The notes below the pieces were generated by a model that was not told the origin of the DNA, ran no database searches, and saw nothing but the letters and a program-made list of their open reading frames with translations. The position numbers and the translations under genes are program-made. From NCBI GenBank assembly GCA_039931675.1, contig JBDTRM010000060.1, positions 1-44,261 of the forward strand: DNA of 44,261 bases, written 5' to 3'. Within the stretch, counting starts at the first letter, position 1; the number at the start of each line of letters is the position of its first letter. The stretch comes from JAEUTH01 sp039931675. GTDB lineage: Bacteria; Bacteroidota; Bacteroidia; AKYH767-A; OLB10. This document shows positions 15,307-23,957 of the stretch, in pieces.

Positions 15307-15693
15307 TCAGTTGACGATTTTAATTTCAGGCAATGAATCACGATGCACTTTAAGTTGCTCCAAAACTTTTTGATTGCGCGTTTTCAATTCATTCAAAGAT
15401 GATTTAAATGATTTCTCGCTGCTTTTACTTCTTTCGTTTAGCTGGGTCACATCTGCACGCATGTAATTCATCTGATCCTGGAATGAATTGAAATTGCTAT
15501 TCATACTGTCAATCACAATCCTGGTTGAATCAATCTTAGCAAGAGCGCTGTCGAGGTGTTTTTGGGCGCTGTCTAAATGAAGCAAGGCCCTATCAAGATA
15601 ATCAACAGGTTGCTTACGGCACATATTTATAAACAGCACAATAAGGATTGCAATAAAGAAAAGATAAAATGCAATTTTATGTTTGGTATCCAT
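15307..15693 (-). CDS. Membrane-anchored coiled-coil protein
   Basis: A 128-residue protein of unknown function. The ATG at 15693 gives MDTKHKIAFYLFFIAILIVLFINMC, a single N-terminal membrane helix, followed by a heptad-rich region (about 30-115) with the near-repeat HLDSAQKHLDSALAKIDST, probably a periplasmic coiled coil. An upstream TTG/ATG-less extension to 15792 would place 33 polar residues before the helix and overlaps an inverted repeat, so I reject it. It is the upstream gene of a two-gene unit with the coiled-coil protein at 14734-15300 (six-base gap). The mirrored topology (anchor at the N-terminus here, at the C-terminus there) suggests partners. Confidence 0.58.
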   Translation of the reverse strand: MDTKHKIAFYLFFIAILIVLFINMCRKQPVDYLDRALLHLDSAQKHLDSALAKIDSTRIVIDSMNSNFNSFQDQMNYMRADVTQLNERSKSSEKSFKSSLNELKTRNQKVLEQLKVHRDSLPEIKIVN

Positions 15694-15753
15694 AAAATAA
15701 ATGGAGTGAGTTGTAACAGTTTTGGAAAGTGGCGTGAAGATAAAAATAATCAA

Positions 15754-15830
15754 CGAATTACTAATCTTTACGAATATACGAATCCGCGTCATTCGTATAT
15801 TCGTTCCGATACATCGGAATTCGTAATTCG
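15754..15830. repeat. Multi-stem inverted-repeat cluster
   Basis: Three nested or adjacent stems: CGAATATACGAAT (15771-15783) pairs perfectly with 15791-15803; TTCCGATACATCGGAA (15804-15819) is its own hairpin; CGAATTAC (15754-15761) pairs with 15823-15830 around both. It lies between the coiled-coil operon (minus) and the tRNA-Leu promoter (plus). Confidence 0.7.
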
Positions 15831-15871
15831 CTGATGAACAGAATTGTATTTCTGAAAAATGAAATAAAGTT

Positions 15872-15879
15872 TACTTTTG
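15872..15879 (+). promoter_or_regulatory. -7 promoter box for tRNA-Leu genes
   Basis: TACTTTTG matches TAnnTTTG exactly and ends eight bases before the tRNA 5' end, the right distance for a transcript starting a base or two before the mature tRNA. No exact TTG is found at -33. Confidence 0.55.
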
Positions 15880-15887
15880 CCGCCCCT

Positions 15888-15967
15888 GCCCGGGTGGCGA
15901 AATTGGTAGACGCACCACTTTGAGGGGGTGGCGCGAAAGCGTACGAGTTCGAATCTCGTCTCGGGCA
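15888..15967 (+). tRNA. tRNA-Leu (GAG anticodon)
   Basis: The cloverleaf folds with acceptor GCCCGGG/CTCGGGC, D-arm with AAATTGGTAGACGC, anticodon stem CCACT/GGTGG around loop TTGAGGG (anticodon GAG, reads CUC/CUU), class II variable arm CGCGAAAGCG and T-arm ACGAG-TTCGAAT-CTCGT. The discriminator is A and CCA is not encoded. A long variable arm and GAG identify leucine. Confidence 0.96.
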
Positions 15968-15971
15968 CTCT

Positions 15972-16057
15972 TTTAGTTTTGAATGATTGAGTTTTGAATG
16001 ATTAGTTTACTGAATGATTTTTATTCAATCATTCAAAATTCAAAATTCAAAACTAAA
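15972..16057. repeat. Inverted repeat between the two tRNA genes
   Basis: The 92-base spacer is largely self-complementary: TTTAGTTTTGAAT at 15972-15984 pairs with 16045-16057, and inner copies of GAATGATT pair with AATCATTC. The words TTTTGAATGATT and ATTCAAAATTC repeat within each arm. It could fold into a hairpin that helps separate the two tRNAs during processing (inference). Confidence 0.65.
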
Positions 16058-16059
16058 CT

Positions 16060-16143
16060 GCCCGGATGGCGAAATTGGTAAACGTTGCGGTCTCAGAAGC
16101 CGTTGGAGTTAAATCCTTGAGAGTTCGAGTCTCTCTTCGGGCA
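16060..16143 (+). tRNA. tRNA-Leu (CAG anticodon)
   Basis: Acceptor GCCCGGA/TTCGGGC, D-arm AAATTGGTAAACG, anticodon stem GCGGT/GCCGT around loop CTCAGAA (anticodon CAG, reads CUG), a class II variable arm (about TGGAGTTAAATCCTT) and T-arm GAGAG-TTCGAGT-CTCTC. Discriminator A, no encoded CCA. It follows the GAG isoacceptor by 92 bases, so both probably come from one precursor. Confidence 0.95.
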
Positions 16144-16151
16144 CAAAATTA

Positions 16152-16182
16152 AAAAGCTCCTCATCGGGAGCTTTTCTTTTTT
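16152..16182. terminator. Bidirectional intrinsic terminator
   Basis: AAAAGCTCC (16152-16160) pairs perfectly with GGAGCTTTT (16167-16175); T-rich sequence follows on the plus strand, and the complement of the leading A-run gives a T-run on the minus strand. It ends the tRNA transcript and lies just beyond the stop codon of the convergent lipoprotein gene at 16196. Confidence 0.85.
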
Positions 16183-16195
16183 CATCCAAATTAAA

Positions 16196-17362
16196 TCACT
16201 TCGTTTTTTGAAGAACTACAGGGGATAATTTTTTTACTGACCCCGAAAACTTACTTACATTTTCAGGATAGATTTCAATATATAATGCATTGGCGTCAAT
16301 ACCGGCCTGTACAGCTTTCTTAAAGTTATCTTCATCAGTCGTATTTTGCATATCTATTTGTTGCAGTTCATAACCTACAGGTATGCCAATGTTCATTAAA
16401 TCAAGAATAAATCCACTTGGTTTATATCCCGATGAAAGAGCAGTAAACTGCGCGGCAGCACGTGCAGGGTAAGTTTGTTTAAGCCACTTCATACATTCTA
16501 TAGAAATATTTTCGCTCGCGCCAATACCAGGAAAAGCTCTTGTTTGCACACCAAGCACGGGTACAATCAATAGCCTGTTTGGAAATGACTGTGCAACCAC
16601 TGTTGTAATATCTTTAAATGCCTGTATCACTTTTGCAGGAGTGTAATCATTAGTCTTCCAAAGGGCGACTGCATCTGTACTTTGTTCATCGCCTTTTTTC
16701 ATTTCCACTTGTGCAGGTAAACGCAATTCAGCAGTGGTGCGGTTTATACCATTTATGGAAACATGAGTTACATTGCTCCAGTATTTTTGCTGTTTCATGT
16801 GTGCTGCCATAGCGCGAATAAATGTAACGAACAAATCAACGTATGCCTTATCATAAATCACAGGCTGTTCATTTTCAAATTTTTTACCCTTGCCATTATG
16901 ATTAAATTCTACAACAGTAAAATGCCGCACACCTTCATTGTATATCCAGGCAGGGCTGCGCGCACCCGCAGCCATCATAATTCCAATGTTCTTACCCGCA
17001 GCCATATACCTGCTCATCTCACCATCTAAGCGCGACCAATCATATTTATCTTTTGCAGGATTCATGTCCATCCACCATGCATAAAGTGTAACTGAAGTGA
17101 TGTCAGGATTACTTAATGCATCTGCTTCAAGTGGTTTCCTCCAGTTAGTGGCAATGTGAAGACCTTTTATTTTAGCGGCAATTGCTCCGTCATCTTTAAC
17201 CTGTGATGCAGGAAAAGTTGAAGACGCAATCCGATTATCAACAGGCGCAACATATTTTAAAGGCTTTGAAGTTTCATTTTGAGCATTGCATCCTGCATTT
17301 ATAAAACATGAGAATAAAATTAAACCAGTGATGACAGCAAGAAAAGATTTTGTGTTTTTCAT
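16196..17362 (-). CDS. Exported TIM-barrel-like lipoprotein (glycoside-hydrolase-like)
   Basis: A 388-residue exported protein. The signal ends in a probable lipobox (FINAGC, about 19-24). The core reads like a clan-A glycoside hydrolase barrel: SVTLYAWWMDMNPAKDKYDW (about 90-109) and the next strand NIGIMMAAGARSPAWIY are the familiar 'yxxwxxxxPxxGxydw' and 'GixvxlxxgxxxpxW' turns, and ALYIEIYPENV (about 360) offers a possible nucleophile Glu at the end of a late strand. The usual acid/base NE(P) pair is not obvious, so a carbohydrate-active role is only a suggestion. Monocistronic, with a shared terminator downstream. Confidence 0.55.
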   Translation of the reverse strand: MKNTKSFLAVITGLILFSCFINAGCNAQNETSKPLKYVAPVDNRIASSTFPASQVKDDGAIAAKIKGLHIATNWRKPLEADALSNPDITSVTLYAWWMDMNPAKDKYDWSRLDGEMSRYMAAGKNIGIMMAAGARSPAWIYNEGVRHFTVVEFNHNGKGKKFENEQPVIYDKAYVDLFVTFIRAMAAHMKQQKYWSNVTHVSINGINRTTAELRLPAQVEMKKGDEQSTDAVALWKTNDYTPAKVIQAFKDITTVVAQSFPNRLLIVPVLGVQTRAFPGIGASENISIECMKWLKQTYPARAAAQFTALSSGYKPSGFILDLMNIGIPVGYELQQIDMQNTTDEDNFKKAVQAGIDANALYIEIYPENVSKFSGSVKKLSPVVLQKTK

Positions 17363-17423
17363 TTTTGTAAATTTAAATACAAAGCAAGATTAGAATTATA
17401 AAAGTTTGATGAAGGGGAAAGTA

Positions 17424-17512
17424 AATTTGAAATTTGAAATTTGGGTAAATGATCATTCCAATTGTCTGAACTAGGATTTATTGGATTAAAGAATTTTAGG
17501 ATTTCTTATTCT
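17424..17512. repeat. Low-complexity intergenic repeat words
   Basis: The spacer holds AAATTTGAAATTTG-type repeats (17424-17445) followed by TGTCTGAACTAGGATTTATT and GGATTAAAGAATTTTAGGATT-like words, a repeat type often seen between genes in Bacteroidota and other environmental bacteria. No coding potential. Confidence 0.5.
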
Positions 17513-17526
17513 ATTCACTATTCCAC

Positions 17527-20500
17527 CTATTTTTCCTTAATAACAACAACAGGTAAATTATTTTTAATTACAAACTCGTTGAACTTCTTTAAATCCTCAT
17601 CGCTCAATTTTTTCAAAGCATTTAATTGTTCATCAATTGCTTTGCTTATCACAACATAAAAATCCTGTGCTTGTTTTGAAGGACTTGTGTTGCCCTGCGA
17701 TACAGTGTTCATTAACTCAGCTAATTTATCATTGAGCATTACAGGATAATTTAAAAAGTCCTGCCCGGCTTTGGCTTTGGTTTGATAGAGCTTTTCTTCA
17801 ATAGAAGTAATTTTTTTATCAACGGAATCTTTCATCGTTTTTAATTCTTTCTTCAAAGTATCGCTTACTGTTTTTGAATTTGAAGTTCGGTCAACTATAC
17901 CATTTAATTGCTGTCGTAAATCGCGAATGTTTTTTACTGCATTATTTGTTTCTGATAATTTATCGCGGCACTTAATCATGAAGTCAAATTGCGCTTTTAA
18001 GTCTTCATCACTTGCAGTTATGTTTCCGGGTTTTTTAATTATAAAATCTTTAGTTACTGAATCTTTGCCTGCAATTAATTTCACATAATACTTACCGGGG
18101 TTTGCAAAAGGATTGCCTCCGTTACCGCTCCACGTTATTACGCCTTCAAACTTATCGGCTTCGGCATACAACATATTCCAGCTTACTTTATTCATGCCTG
18201 ATTTTGTTTTCAGCTTATCTTCCTCTTTATCCGCATTACTTGCAAAAGCTTTTACGGTTTTCATCTGAGCATCCATCACAATCACTTTAATAACGTTTGC
18301 TGTATCCGCTTTGCTTTGAAGAAAATAATTTATTACCACTCCCGGTGTTGGATTTTCTCCAGCATTAACTGGCTTCTCTTGTTTCGATGAAGTCATTCGC
18401 CAAGTATCGCGTGGTTTGAATAAAAAGAATTTTTGATTGGCAATGCTATCATTCATCTGTTCCAATTGTGTAATGTCATCCATTATCCAGAAGCTTCTTC
18501 CCTGAGTTGCTAATATCAGATCGTCATCTTTAATAGTCATATCAGTAATGGGAACTACAGGCATATTCTGTTTGAATGGACGCCAGTTTGCACCGTCATC
18601 GAAGGATAAATACATTCCATATTCAGTACCTGCATATAACAAACCTTTGCGTTTATGATCGGCTCTAATAGCTCTCGTAAAATGTAATTGGTTTATACCG
18701 TTAGTTATTTTTGTCCATAACTTGCCGTAGTCAGTAGTATGATATAAGTAAGGTGTAAAATCATCATTCTTATAATTTGTGGCAGCTACGTATGCGCCAC
18801 CTTTATTGAAGGGATCGGCATCAATACAATTAAACATTATCCATTTTGGCAAGCCTGTTGGCGTAACATCAGTCCAGTCTTTTCCTCCATTTCGCGATAC
18901 ATGTAGCAATCCATCATCGCTGCCGCACCACAGTAAATCTTTTTCATAAGGTGATTCGCATACATAGAAAATGGTTCCATAATATTCAACACCGGTATTG
19001 TCTTTTGTTATCGCGCCACCTGAGGCACGCATGCGTGATTTATCATTACGTGTGAGGTCTGGACTTATGGCGGTCCAACTTTGACCTTCATCTGCTGATG
19101 TAAAAAGTACATTGCCTGCTGTATATAATTTTTTTGGATCATGCGGAGAAAATAAAATCGGGAAGTTCCATTGAAAGCGATATTTCAAAGTGTCTGCTCC
19201 CCATCCTATCGGTGAATCAGGCCATACATTTACATTTCTGCTTTCACCTGTTTTATGATCCAATCGTTCTAAGTAGCCGCCATAATTACCACCATATACG
19301 ATATCATCATTTAACGGATCAACTGTATGATAACCGCTTTCGCCACCTGCTGTGTTTTCCCAATCGTTTTGATAAATGGCATTGCCACCTGTGCGATGTT
19401 GAATTCGCAAGCTACTGTTATCCTGCTGCGCTCCGTATATGCGGTATGGAAAATGATTGTCAGTAGTTACACGATAAAATTGCGCAGTAGGTTGATTGTA
19501 ATAAGTGCTCCAGTTATCACCACCATCAAAAGAAATTTGCGCACCGCCATCATCGGCTATGATCATTCGCTTGCTGTCATCGGGATCAATCCAAAAATCA
19601 TGATGATCGCCATGCGGAGTTCTGATAGTCTTAAATGTTTTTCCGCCATCGGTGCTTTTATGAAACTCCACATTTAAAACATACACAGTGTTTTCGTCTT
19701 TTGTATCAGCATAGATGCGACTGAAATACCATGCGCGCTGGCGTATTTTACGTTCCTCATTAATGCGTGTAAAAGTTTCGCCACCATCATCGCTTCTGAA
19801 CAGACCTCCTTCTTTAGCCTCTACCATCATATATATACGATCACTGTTTACAGGACTTATGGCAACGGTTATAATACCGAGCGTGTCTTTTGGTAAACCA
19901 TCATTGCCGGTAATATCTTTCCATGTATCACCACCATCACTGCTTTTATAAACTGATGAGCCTGCTCCCCCACTCTCTAAACTATAAGGCGTACGTTTTA
20001 CATTCCAGAATGTCGCAAACAACACTTGCGGATTATTAGGATCCATACAAAGATCGGCAGCGCCAACGTGATCATTTACATACAATATTTTTTCCCAGGT
20101 AGTTCCACCATCTTTAGTCCTATAAATTCCACGCTCTTCATTCGAACCAAACAAATGACCTAATGCGGCAACATAAACCAACTGTGGATTCTTTGGATGA
20201 ATACGAATACGCACAATGTGACGTGTATCTTTAAGACCTATATCCTTCCAGGTATTGCCACCATCAGTTGTTTTCCAAATTCCGAAACCTTCGCTTACAT
20301 TACCTCTTAATGTTTGCTCGCCCTCTCCTGCATAAATTACATCATTATCACTTTCGCTCACTGCAACTGCACCTATGCTTCCACCAAAATATTTATCGCT
20401 TATGTTTTTCCAGTTGCTGCCGCCATCGGTTGTTTTCCAAACACCGCCACCGGTTGAACCCATGTAAAAGTTATTCTTCACCTTGCGCACCCCTGTTACT

Positions 20501-20682
20501 GCAGAACTTCGTCCACCGCGAAATGGACCAATGCAGCGGTAATTCAAACCGCTCAGCAAAAGACTATCGGGGTTTGCTTTAGAGTTGTTTTTAGCTGCAT
20601 TGCCTTTATCGGATTTCTTTTGTGCTATAAGTAAATTGTTTAAACCAAAAACGATAAATAACAAAAGGAGTAATTTTTTCAT
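17527..20682 (-). CDS. Secreted Asp-box (BNR/sortilin-like) beta-propeller protein
   Basis: A 1051-residue exported protein. A signal peptide (1-20) is followed by a large propeller region (about 40-740) with at least ten Asp-box motifs S/TxDxGxxW (KTTDGGSNW, KTTDGGNTW, RTKDGGTTW, KSSDGGDTW, RSDDGGETF, KSTDGGKTF, SFDGGDNW, SADEGQSW, SRNGGKDW, SFDDGANW). This is the layout annotated as 'VPS10/sortilin-like' or 'BNR-repeat glycosyl hydrolase' in Bacteroidota. A beta-sandwich (about 790-880) and a helical, Lys-rich end (about 890-1051) follow. There is no T9SS sorting domain, unlike other large exported proteins in this window, so it may stay in the periplasm. Enzymatic activity is not evident. 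Confidence 0.82.
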   Translation of the reverse strand: MKKLLLLLFIVFGLNNLLIAQKKSDKGNAAKNNSKANPDSLLLSGLNYRCIGPFRGGRSSAVTGVRKVKNNFYMGSTGGGVWKTTDGGSNWKNISDKYFGGSIGAVAVSESDNDVIYAGEGEQTLRGNVSEGFGIWKTTDGGNTWKDIGLKDTRHIVRIRIHPKNPQLVYVAALGHLFGSNEERGIYRTKDGGTTWEKILYVNDHVGAADLCMDPNNPQVLFATFWNVKRTPYSLESGGAGSSVYKSSDGGDTWKDITGNDGLPKDTLGIITVAISPVNSDRIYMMVEAKEGGLFRSDDGGETFTRINEERKIRQRAWYFSRIYADTKDENTVYVLNVEFHKSTDGGKTFKTIRTPHGDHHDFWIDPDDSKRMIIADDGGAQISFDGGDNWSTYYNQPTAQFYRVTTDNHFPYRIYGAQQDNSSLRIQHRTGGNAIYQNDWENTAGGESGYHTVDPLNDDIVYGGNYGGYLERLDHKTGESRNVNVWPDSPIGWGADTLKYRFQWNFPILFSPHDPKKLYTAGNVLFTSADEGQSWTAISPDLTRNDKSRMRASGGAITKDNTGVEYYGTIFYVCESPYEKDLLWCGSDDGLLHVSRNGGKDWTDVTPTGLPKWIMFNCIDADPFNKGGAYVAATNYKNDDFTPYLYHTTDYGKLWTKITNGINQLHFTRAIRADHKRKGLLYAGTEYGMYLSFDDGANWRPFKQNMPVVPITDMTIKDDDLILATQGRSFWIMDDITQLEQMNDSIANQKFFLFKPRDTWRMTSSKQEKPVNAGENPTPGVVINYFLQSKADTANVIKVIVMDAQMKTVKAFASNADKEEDKLKTKSGMNKVSWNMLYAEADKFEGVITWSGNGGNPFANPGKYYVKLIAGKDSVTKDFIIKKPGNITASDEDLKAQFDFMIKCRDKLSETNNAVKNIRDLRQQLNGIVDRTSNSKTVSDTLKKELKTMKDSVDKKITSIEEKLYQTKAKAGQDFLNYPVMLNDKLAELMNTVSQGNTSPSKQAQDFYVVISKAIDEQLNALKKLSDEDLKKFNEFVIKNNLPVVVIKEK

Positions 20683-20767
20683 AAGCGAATTATTTATCCC
20701 GTAAAGGAAATTAAATAATGAAAGAATGGGTGTTAACTTATAACTAAAAATATGCCCGCGCGTAACT

Positions 20768-20957
20768 TGTCACCCTGAAAGGAGCGAGATAAATTTTTGT
20801 CATCCTGTAAGGAACCTCTGTGAAAAGGAACGCATGTTTGTATTTAATTCAATTGATTGTTTGAAAACCACTTCTAATTCACAGTCCTTTCCAATTAACC
20901 AATAGTATGGAATCAGGCAATTCGTTTCCAAACGCGGAAGTTCCTTTCAGGATGACA
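20768..20957. repeat. Dispersed GTCATCCTGAAAGGA repeat copies, inverted
   Basis: TGTCACCCTGAAAGGAGC (20768-20785) and TGTCATCCTGTAAGGAAC (20798-20815) are tandem copies; GTTCCTTTCAGGATGACA (20940-20957) is an inverted copy, pairing with the second over 17 of 18 bases. This repeat family is frequent between genes in Bacteroidota. It fills the spacer between the Asp-box gene and the membrane-protein gene upstream. Confidence 0.75.
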
Positions 20958-20972
20958 GCAGCGAGAAGAAAT

Positions 20973-22943
20973 TTATTTCCCCGGCATAAAAAAAGACTTT
21001 GGATAGGCTCTGAAATAAATGGTGATGGCATACAGCAGCCTTCGCATTAATGAAGTCTGCAAACTGCGTGAGCGCACTGCTACATAAATTGCCAAACCAA
21101 AACTCACAAATAAATTTATTAATCCCATCATCACTATTCCGAAAATAATTTCAACAAGGTAAATGGTTTCAGGAAGTTCGTGCAGACATTGCAAGGCTAA
21201 ACCGAAGTTGCCGGTAGAAAGCGTTACATGTCTTACATCAATTGGTAAACCGAAAAACTTTCCGAGTAACGGGGCTGAACCGAGAAATATTCCGAGGAAA
21301 AAATTTCCGAGTATAATGCCAAGGTTATTACGCAAGTAGTTTGTAAGCTTTAGCAATAATTTTTGAGGAATAATTCTTTTAAGCAATGGATGTTGCTGCA
21401 ACCTTTCGGGGATTTTACTATAGACAACTTTGTTATCATAATAACCTGCAATGAGTCCGCTCGCCATGAGGAAAACTCCTGCCACAGCAGCGTAAAACAA
21501 TGAACCTGTATTCCAGGGATGAAGATTGTTCATCATTTCATGCGCTTCGTTTACATCAACTAAGTTAATTCCTTTGTAATAAAAATAAATCCACCCTACT
21601 AAGTAGGCACCAGGCAAAACGATCAGAATATTTCCTACCAAAGAAATAAACTGTGCACTCGAAATCTCAGCAATCAGTTGAACGCTTTTCAACATTTCCT
21701 TATCCTTTTTATCAGTGCCATCTAAAACTGTTGCAATGGTATTGGCAGTCATAGCAGGTTGCTTGGTGGCAAGTGTAAAATGCAAAAGATGAATTAGAAT
21801 AAAACCACCTGCGTATATCATGCTGTAAGTAAATGCTTCGCCAAAGGGCGGCAAGTGCATGTGATGCGCAAACACTTTAAGCAGAACTAAAAATGCAACT
21901 ATCAATCCTCCACCCATCGCTGATTTAAACATGCTCCAATATTCTTTACGGTCTGCTGTGCGGTAATGTTCGCCTTTGTTTGAAGAGTGCTCAGTGATCT
22001 TGTAAGCAATCAAACTCAGGTTATCATTAAGGTGTTTCCTGATGCTGTACTTTTTATTTTCGGCATAGATTAATTCGTTTACAAATGATACAAGGACTTC
22101 ATTAAAATGAGTAGCCTCGCTATGCTGAATTAATTTTAAAACAGTTTTTAATCGCCTGATGTGTTGCTCCATACGCAGCATCAGGTAAGCCATGTTAACG
22201 CTTATGCCATACTCATCTTTATATTTATGAAATTGATCAATGCTTGCTTCGCACTGAGTGCACATTACCAATATCTGCTTGTAATCAGTCACATTATTTT
22301 GCAGGTAATTACTATCATCTTTAAAACTATCTACATAATTTTGAACCTCGCGATAAAGACCAAAAAACGGAGATTGCAAATCATCAATGTCAGGTAATTT
22401 ACTGATCAACTCCGGTTCGAGACCGATGGCCGTTATACGCTGCGATAAAACCATCAGTGCATTGAGCAAATAATTTAATTGTGATGCATCCCACTTAATA
22501 GCATTGGTTTCAAAATGAATTGCTGTAAACAATGACAGCCATAATGGGTTATCGGCCTGTACTGTTCTTTTATAATCATTGCGATTATAAAATACCTGGC
22601 GAATCAAATATTCAGCACTGTTTTTATTTTCGAGCGGGGGCAGGATTTTATACCTGAATCTTTTAAACGTTTCGGCAAAAAAACCGTGACCTGGTAATAT
22701 ACCCACATCAGTATAAAGCGTAAGTGGATCGTGTTGATTAAAGAGTTGAACAAGGTAATTTCTGAACGTAGCTGCAAGCTGTGGCTCATTTTTTAAAAAC
22801 CGTGTAAGCGATTGAACACTTTCATAACCGCGTGCTTTGCTGCCTGCTGCCTTTCTTATTTCATTTACAATGGCTTTTATCGCATCAGTATTTAGCTCAT
22901 CCTTATCATTGGGTATTCCTTTAATGATGTCTTCAAAAATCAT
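20973..22943 (-). CDS. 'Site-specific recombinase' family membrane protein
   Basis: A 656-residue protein of the family known as SpecificRecomb (site-specific recombinase Gcr of Neisseria). The N-terminal half (1-340) is soluble and helical with a conserved SARGYESVQSL-like segment (here SKARGYESVQSLTRFL, about 34-49) and DVGILPGHGFFAETFKRF (about 79-96); the C-terminal half has about six to seven membrane helices (342-640). There are no recognisable Ser- or Tyr-recombinase catalytic residues, and the membrane topology argues against a DNA recombinase; the legacy name should be taken with caution. Length matches the family (about 650-680). It is alone on the minus strand and not near any mobile element. 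Confidence 0.78.
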   Translation of the reverse strand: MIFEDIIKGIPNDKDELNTDAIKAIVNEIRKAAGSKARGYESVQSLTRFLKNEPQLAATFRNYLVQLFNQHDPLTLYTDVGILPGHGFFAETFKRFRYKILPPLENKNSAEYLIRQVFYNRNDYKRTVQADNPLWLSLFTAIHFETNAIKWDASQLNYLLNALMVLSQRITAIGLEPELISKLPDIDDLQSPFFGLYREVQNYVDSFKDDSNYLQNNVTDYKQILVMCTQCEASIDQFHKYKDEYGISVNMAYLMLRMEQHIRRLKTVLKLIQHSEATHFNEVLVSFVNELIYAENKKYSIRKHLNDNLSLIAYKITEHSSNKGEHYRTADRKEYWSMFKSAMGGGLIVAFLVLLKVFAHHMHLPPFGEAFTYSMIYAGGFILIHLLHFTLATKQPAMTANTIATVLDGTDKKDKEMLKSVQLIAEISSAQFISLVGNILIVLPGAYLVGWIYFYYKGINLVDVNEAHEMMNNLHPWNTGSLFYAAVAGVFLMASGLIAGYYDNKVVYSKIPERLQQHPLLKRIIPQKLLLKLTNYLRNNLGIILGNFFLGIFLGSAPLLGKFFGLPIDVRHVTLSTGNFGLALQCLHELPETIYLVEIIFGIVMMGLINLFVSFGLAIYVAVRSRSLQTSLMRRLLYAITIYFRAYPKSFFMPGK

Positions 22944-23048
22944 GAGCGCAATTAACAGGTTTATTTTCTGATTTGTTTTTTAAAGTTTGTTCTTTCTCCC
23001 GATCATGAAACATAGAATATAAAATAGGCTAAAAACTAAATTTTCATA

Positions 23049-23056
23049 TAGTTTTG
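23049..23056 (+). promoter_or_regulatory. Putative -7 promoter box
   Basis: TAGTTTTG matches TAnnTTTG exactly, 73 bases before the first ATG of the molybdopterin oxidoreductase-like gene. No clear -33 TTG at the right distance. Confidence 0.35.
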
Positions 23057-23128
23057 TGTCTTTGCTCAGCGGGACATTTTAAAATGAAACTGAAGTTTAA
23101 AAAAGTATAACAAGAAGCAATCTGGTTT

Positions 23129-23920
23129 ATGCTAAAAGTTACAGTAATGAAAAAAATATTTAATAAAATATTTTCAAAATTCGATAACTCCACCATCGAA
23201 AATACAATCAGGAGAAAAACTGTTTTATCATTTTTATTTTTCTTTATGATGATATGCTTTGTCATCATAGGTTGGAATCATTTTTTAAATCAGACAAAGG
23301 TTGATGGCGCTATAAAACCATTACGAGCTACTTTAGAAAACAATGAAAAAATATTGCGTGGAGTTGCGTACAGCAATAAAAATCTTGCCCCTACCTACCC
23401 TATTGAAAAAGCAGCCAAGCGTGTTCGGGTAAATGGCAACTATGGTTTGCAGAATGCTACCGACACTACCAACTGGAAACTGAAAATTATTCGCAAGCCG
23501 GGAGATACCTTAATTGTAACACTTGACGAAATAAAAGCATTGCCAAAAACGGTAATCACTTTCGACTTTAAATGTATAGAAGGCTGGAATCAAATAAGCA
23601 ATTGGGGCGGAGTGCCATTTTCTGTTTTTGCAAAAAAGTATGGCTTGCCAATGGATTCAGAATATGCTTCATTGGAAACTCCTGATAAAGTTTATTATGT
23701 AGGCATTGATATGCCCAGCATGTTGCATCCGCAAACCTTGCTTTGTTATGAAATGAATGGCAAAACACTGCCGCTTAATCAAGGCTATCCGTTGCGGTTA
23801 ATTATTCCTGTAAAATATGGAGTGAAAAACATCAAGCGCATCGGTACTATATCTTTCAGCAACTCGCGACCGCCTGATTATTGGGCTGAGAGAGGGTATG
23901 ATTATTACTCGGGGTTGTAA
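23129..23920 (+). CDS. Membrane-anchored molybdopterin (sulfite oxidase-fold) protein
   Basis: A 263-residue protein with one N-terminal membrane helix (about 32-53, FLFFFMMICFVIIGW) and a sulfite-oxidase-type molybdopterin domain. The signature Mo-ligand cysteine is present in FDFKCIEGW (Cys149), and the family's MNGKTLPLNQGYPLRLIIP and KYGVKNIKRI segments follow. It lacks the heme domain and the dimerisation domain of full sulfite oxidases, like MsrP-type and other small oxidoreductases. A second in-frame ATG at 23147 could be the start. No partner cytochrome gene lies next to it, so electron transfer and substrate are unknown. Confidence 0.8.
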   Translation: MLKVTVMKKIFNKIFSKFDNSTIENTIRRKTVLSFLFFFMMICFVIIGWNHFLNQTKVDGAIKPLRATLENNEKILRGVAYSNKNLAPTYPIEKAAKRVRVNGNYGLQNATDTTNWKLKIIRKPGDTLIVTLDEIKALPKTVITFDFKCIEGWNQISNWGGVPFSVFAKKYGLPMDSEYASLETPDKVYYVGIDMPSMLHPQTLLCYEMNGKTLPLNQGYPLRLIIPVKYGVKNIKRIGTISFSNSRPPDYWAERGYDYYSGL

Positions 23921-23924
23921 ACCC

Positions 23925-23954
23925 TTGCTCATTCAAAAACAAATTTTACATTTG
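23925..23954 (+). promoter_or_regulatory. rpsP promoter (TTG-N19-TACATTTG)
   Basis: TTG at 23925-23927 and TACATTTG at 23947-23954 are 19 bases apart, a full match to the Bacteroidota -33/-7 arrangement. Transcription would begin around 23959-23962, at the base of the leader hairpin, about 55 bases before the rpsP ATG. Confidence 0.65.
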
Positions 23955-23957
23955 CGC

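Noticed and set aside
20973..22943. 'Site-specific recombinase' taken as evidence of a mobile element
   Set aside because: It is a multi-pass membrane protein without Ser or Tyr recombinase residues; no att-like repeats or phage genes are near.
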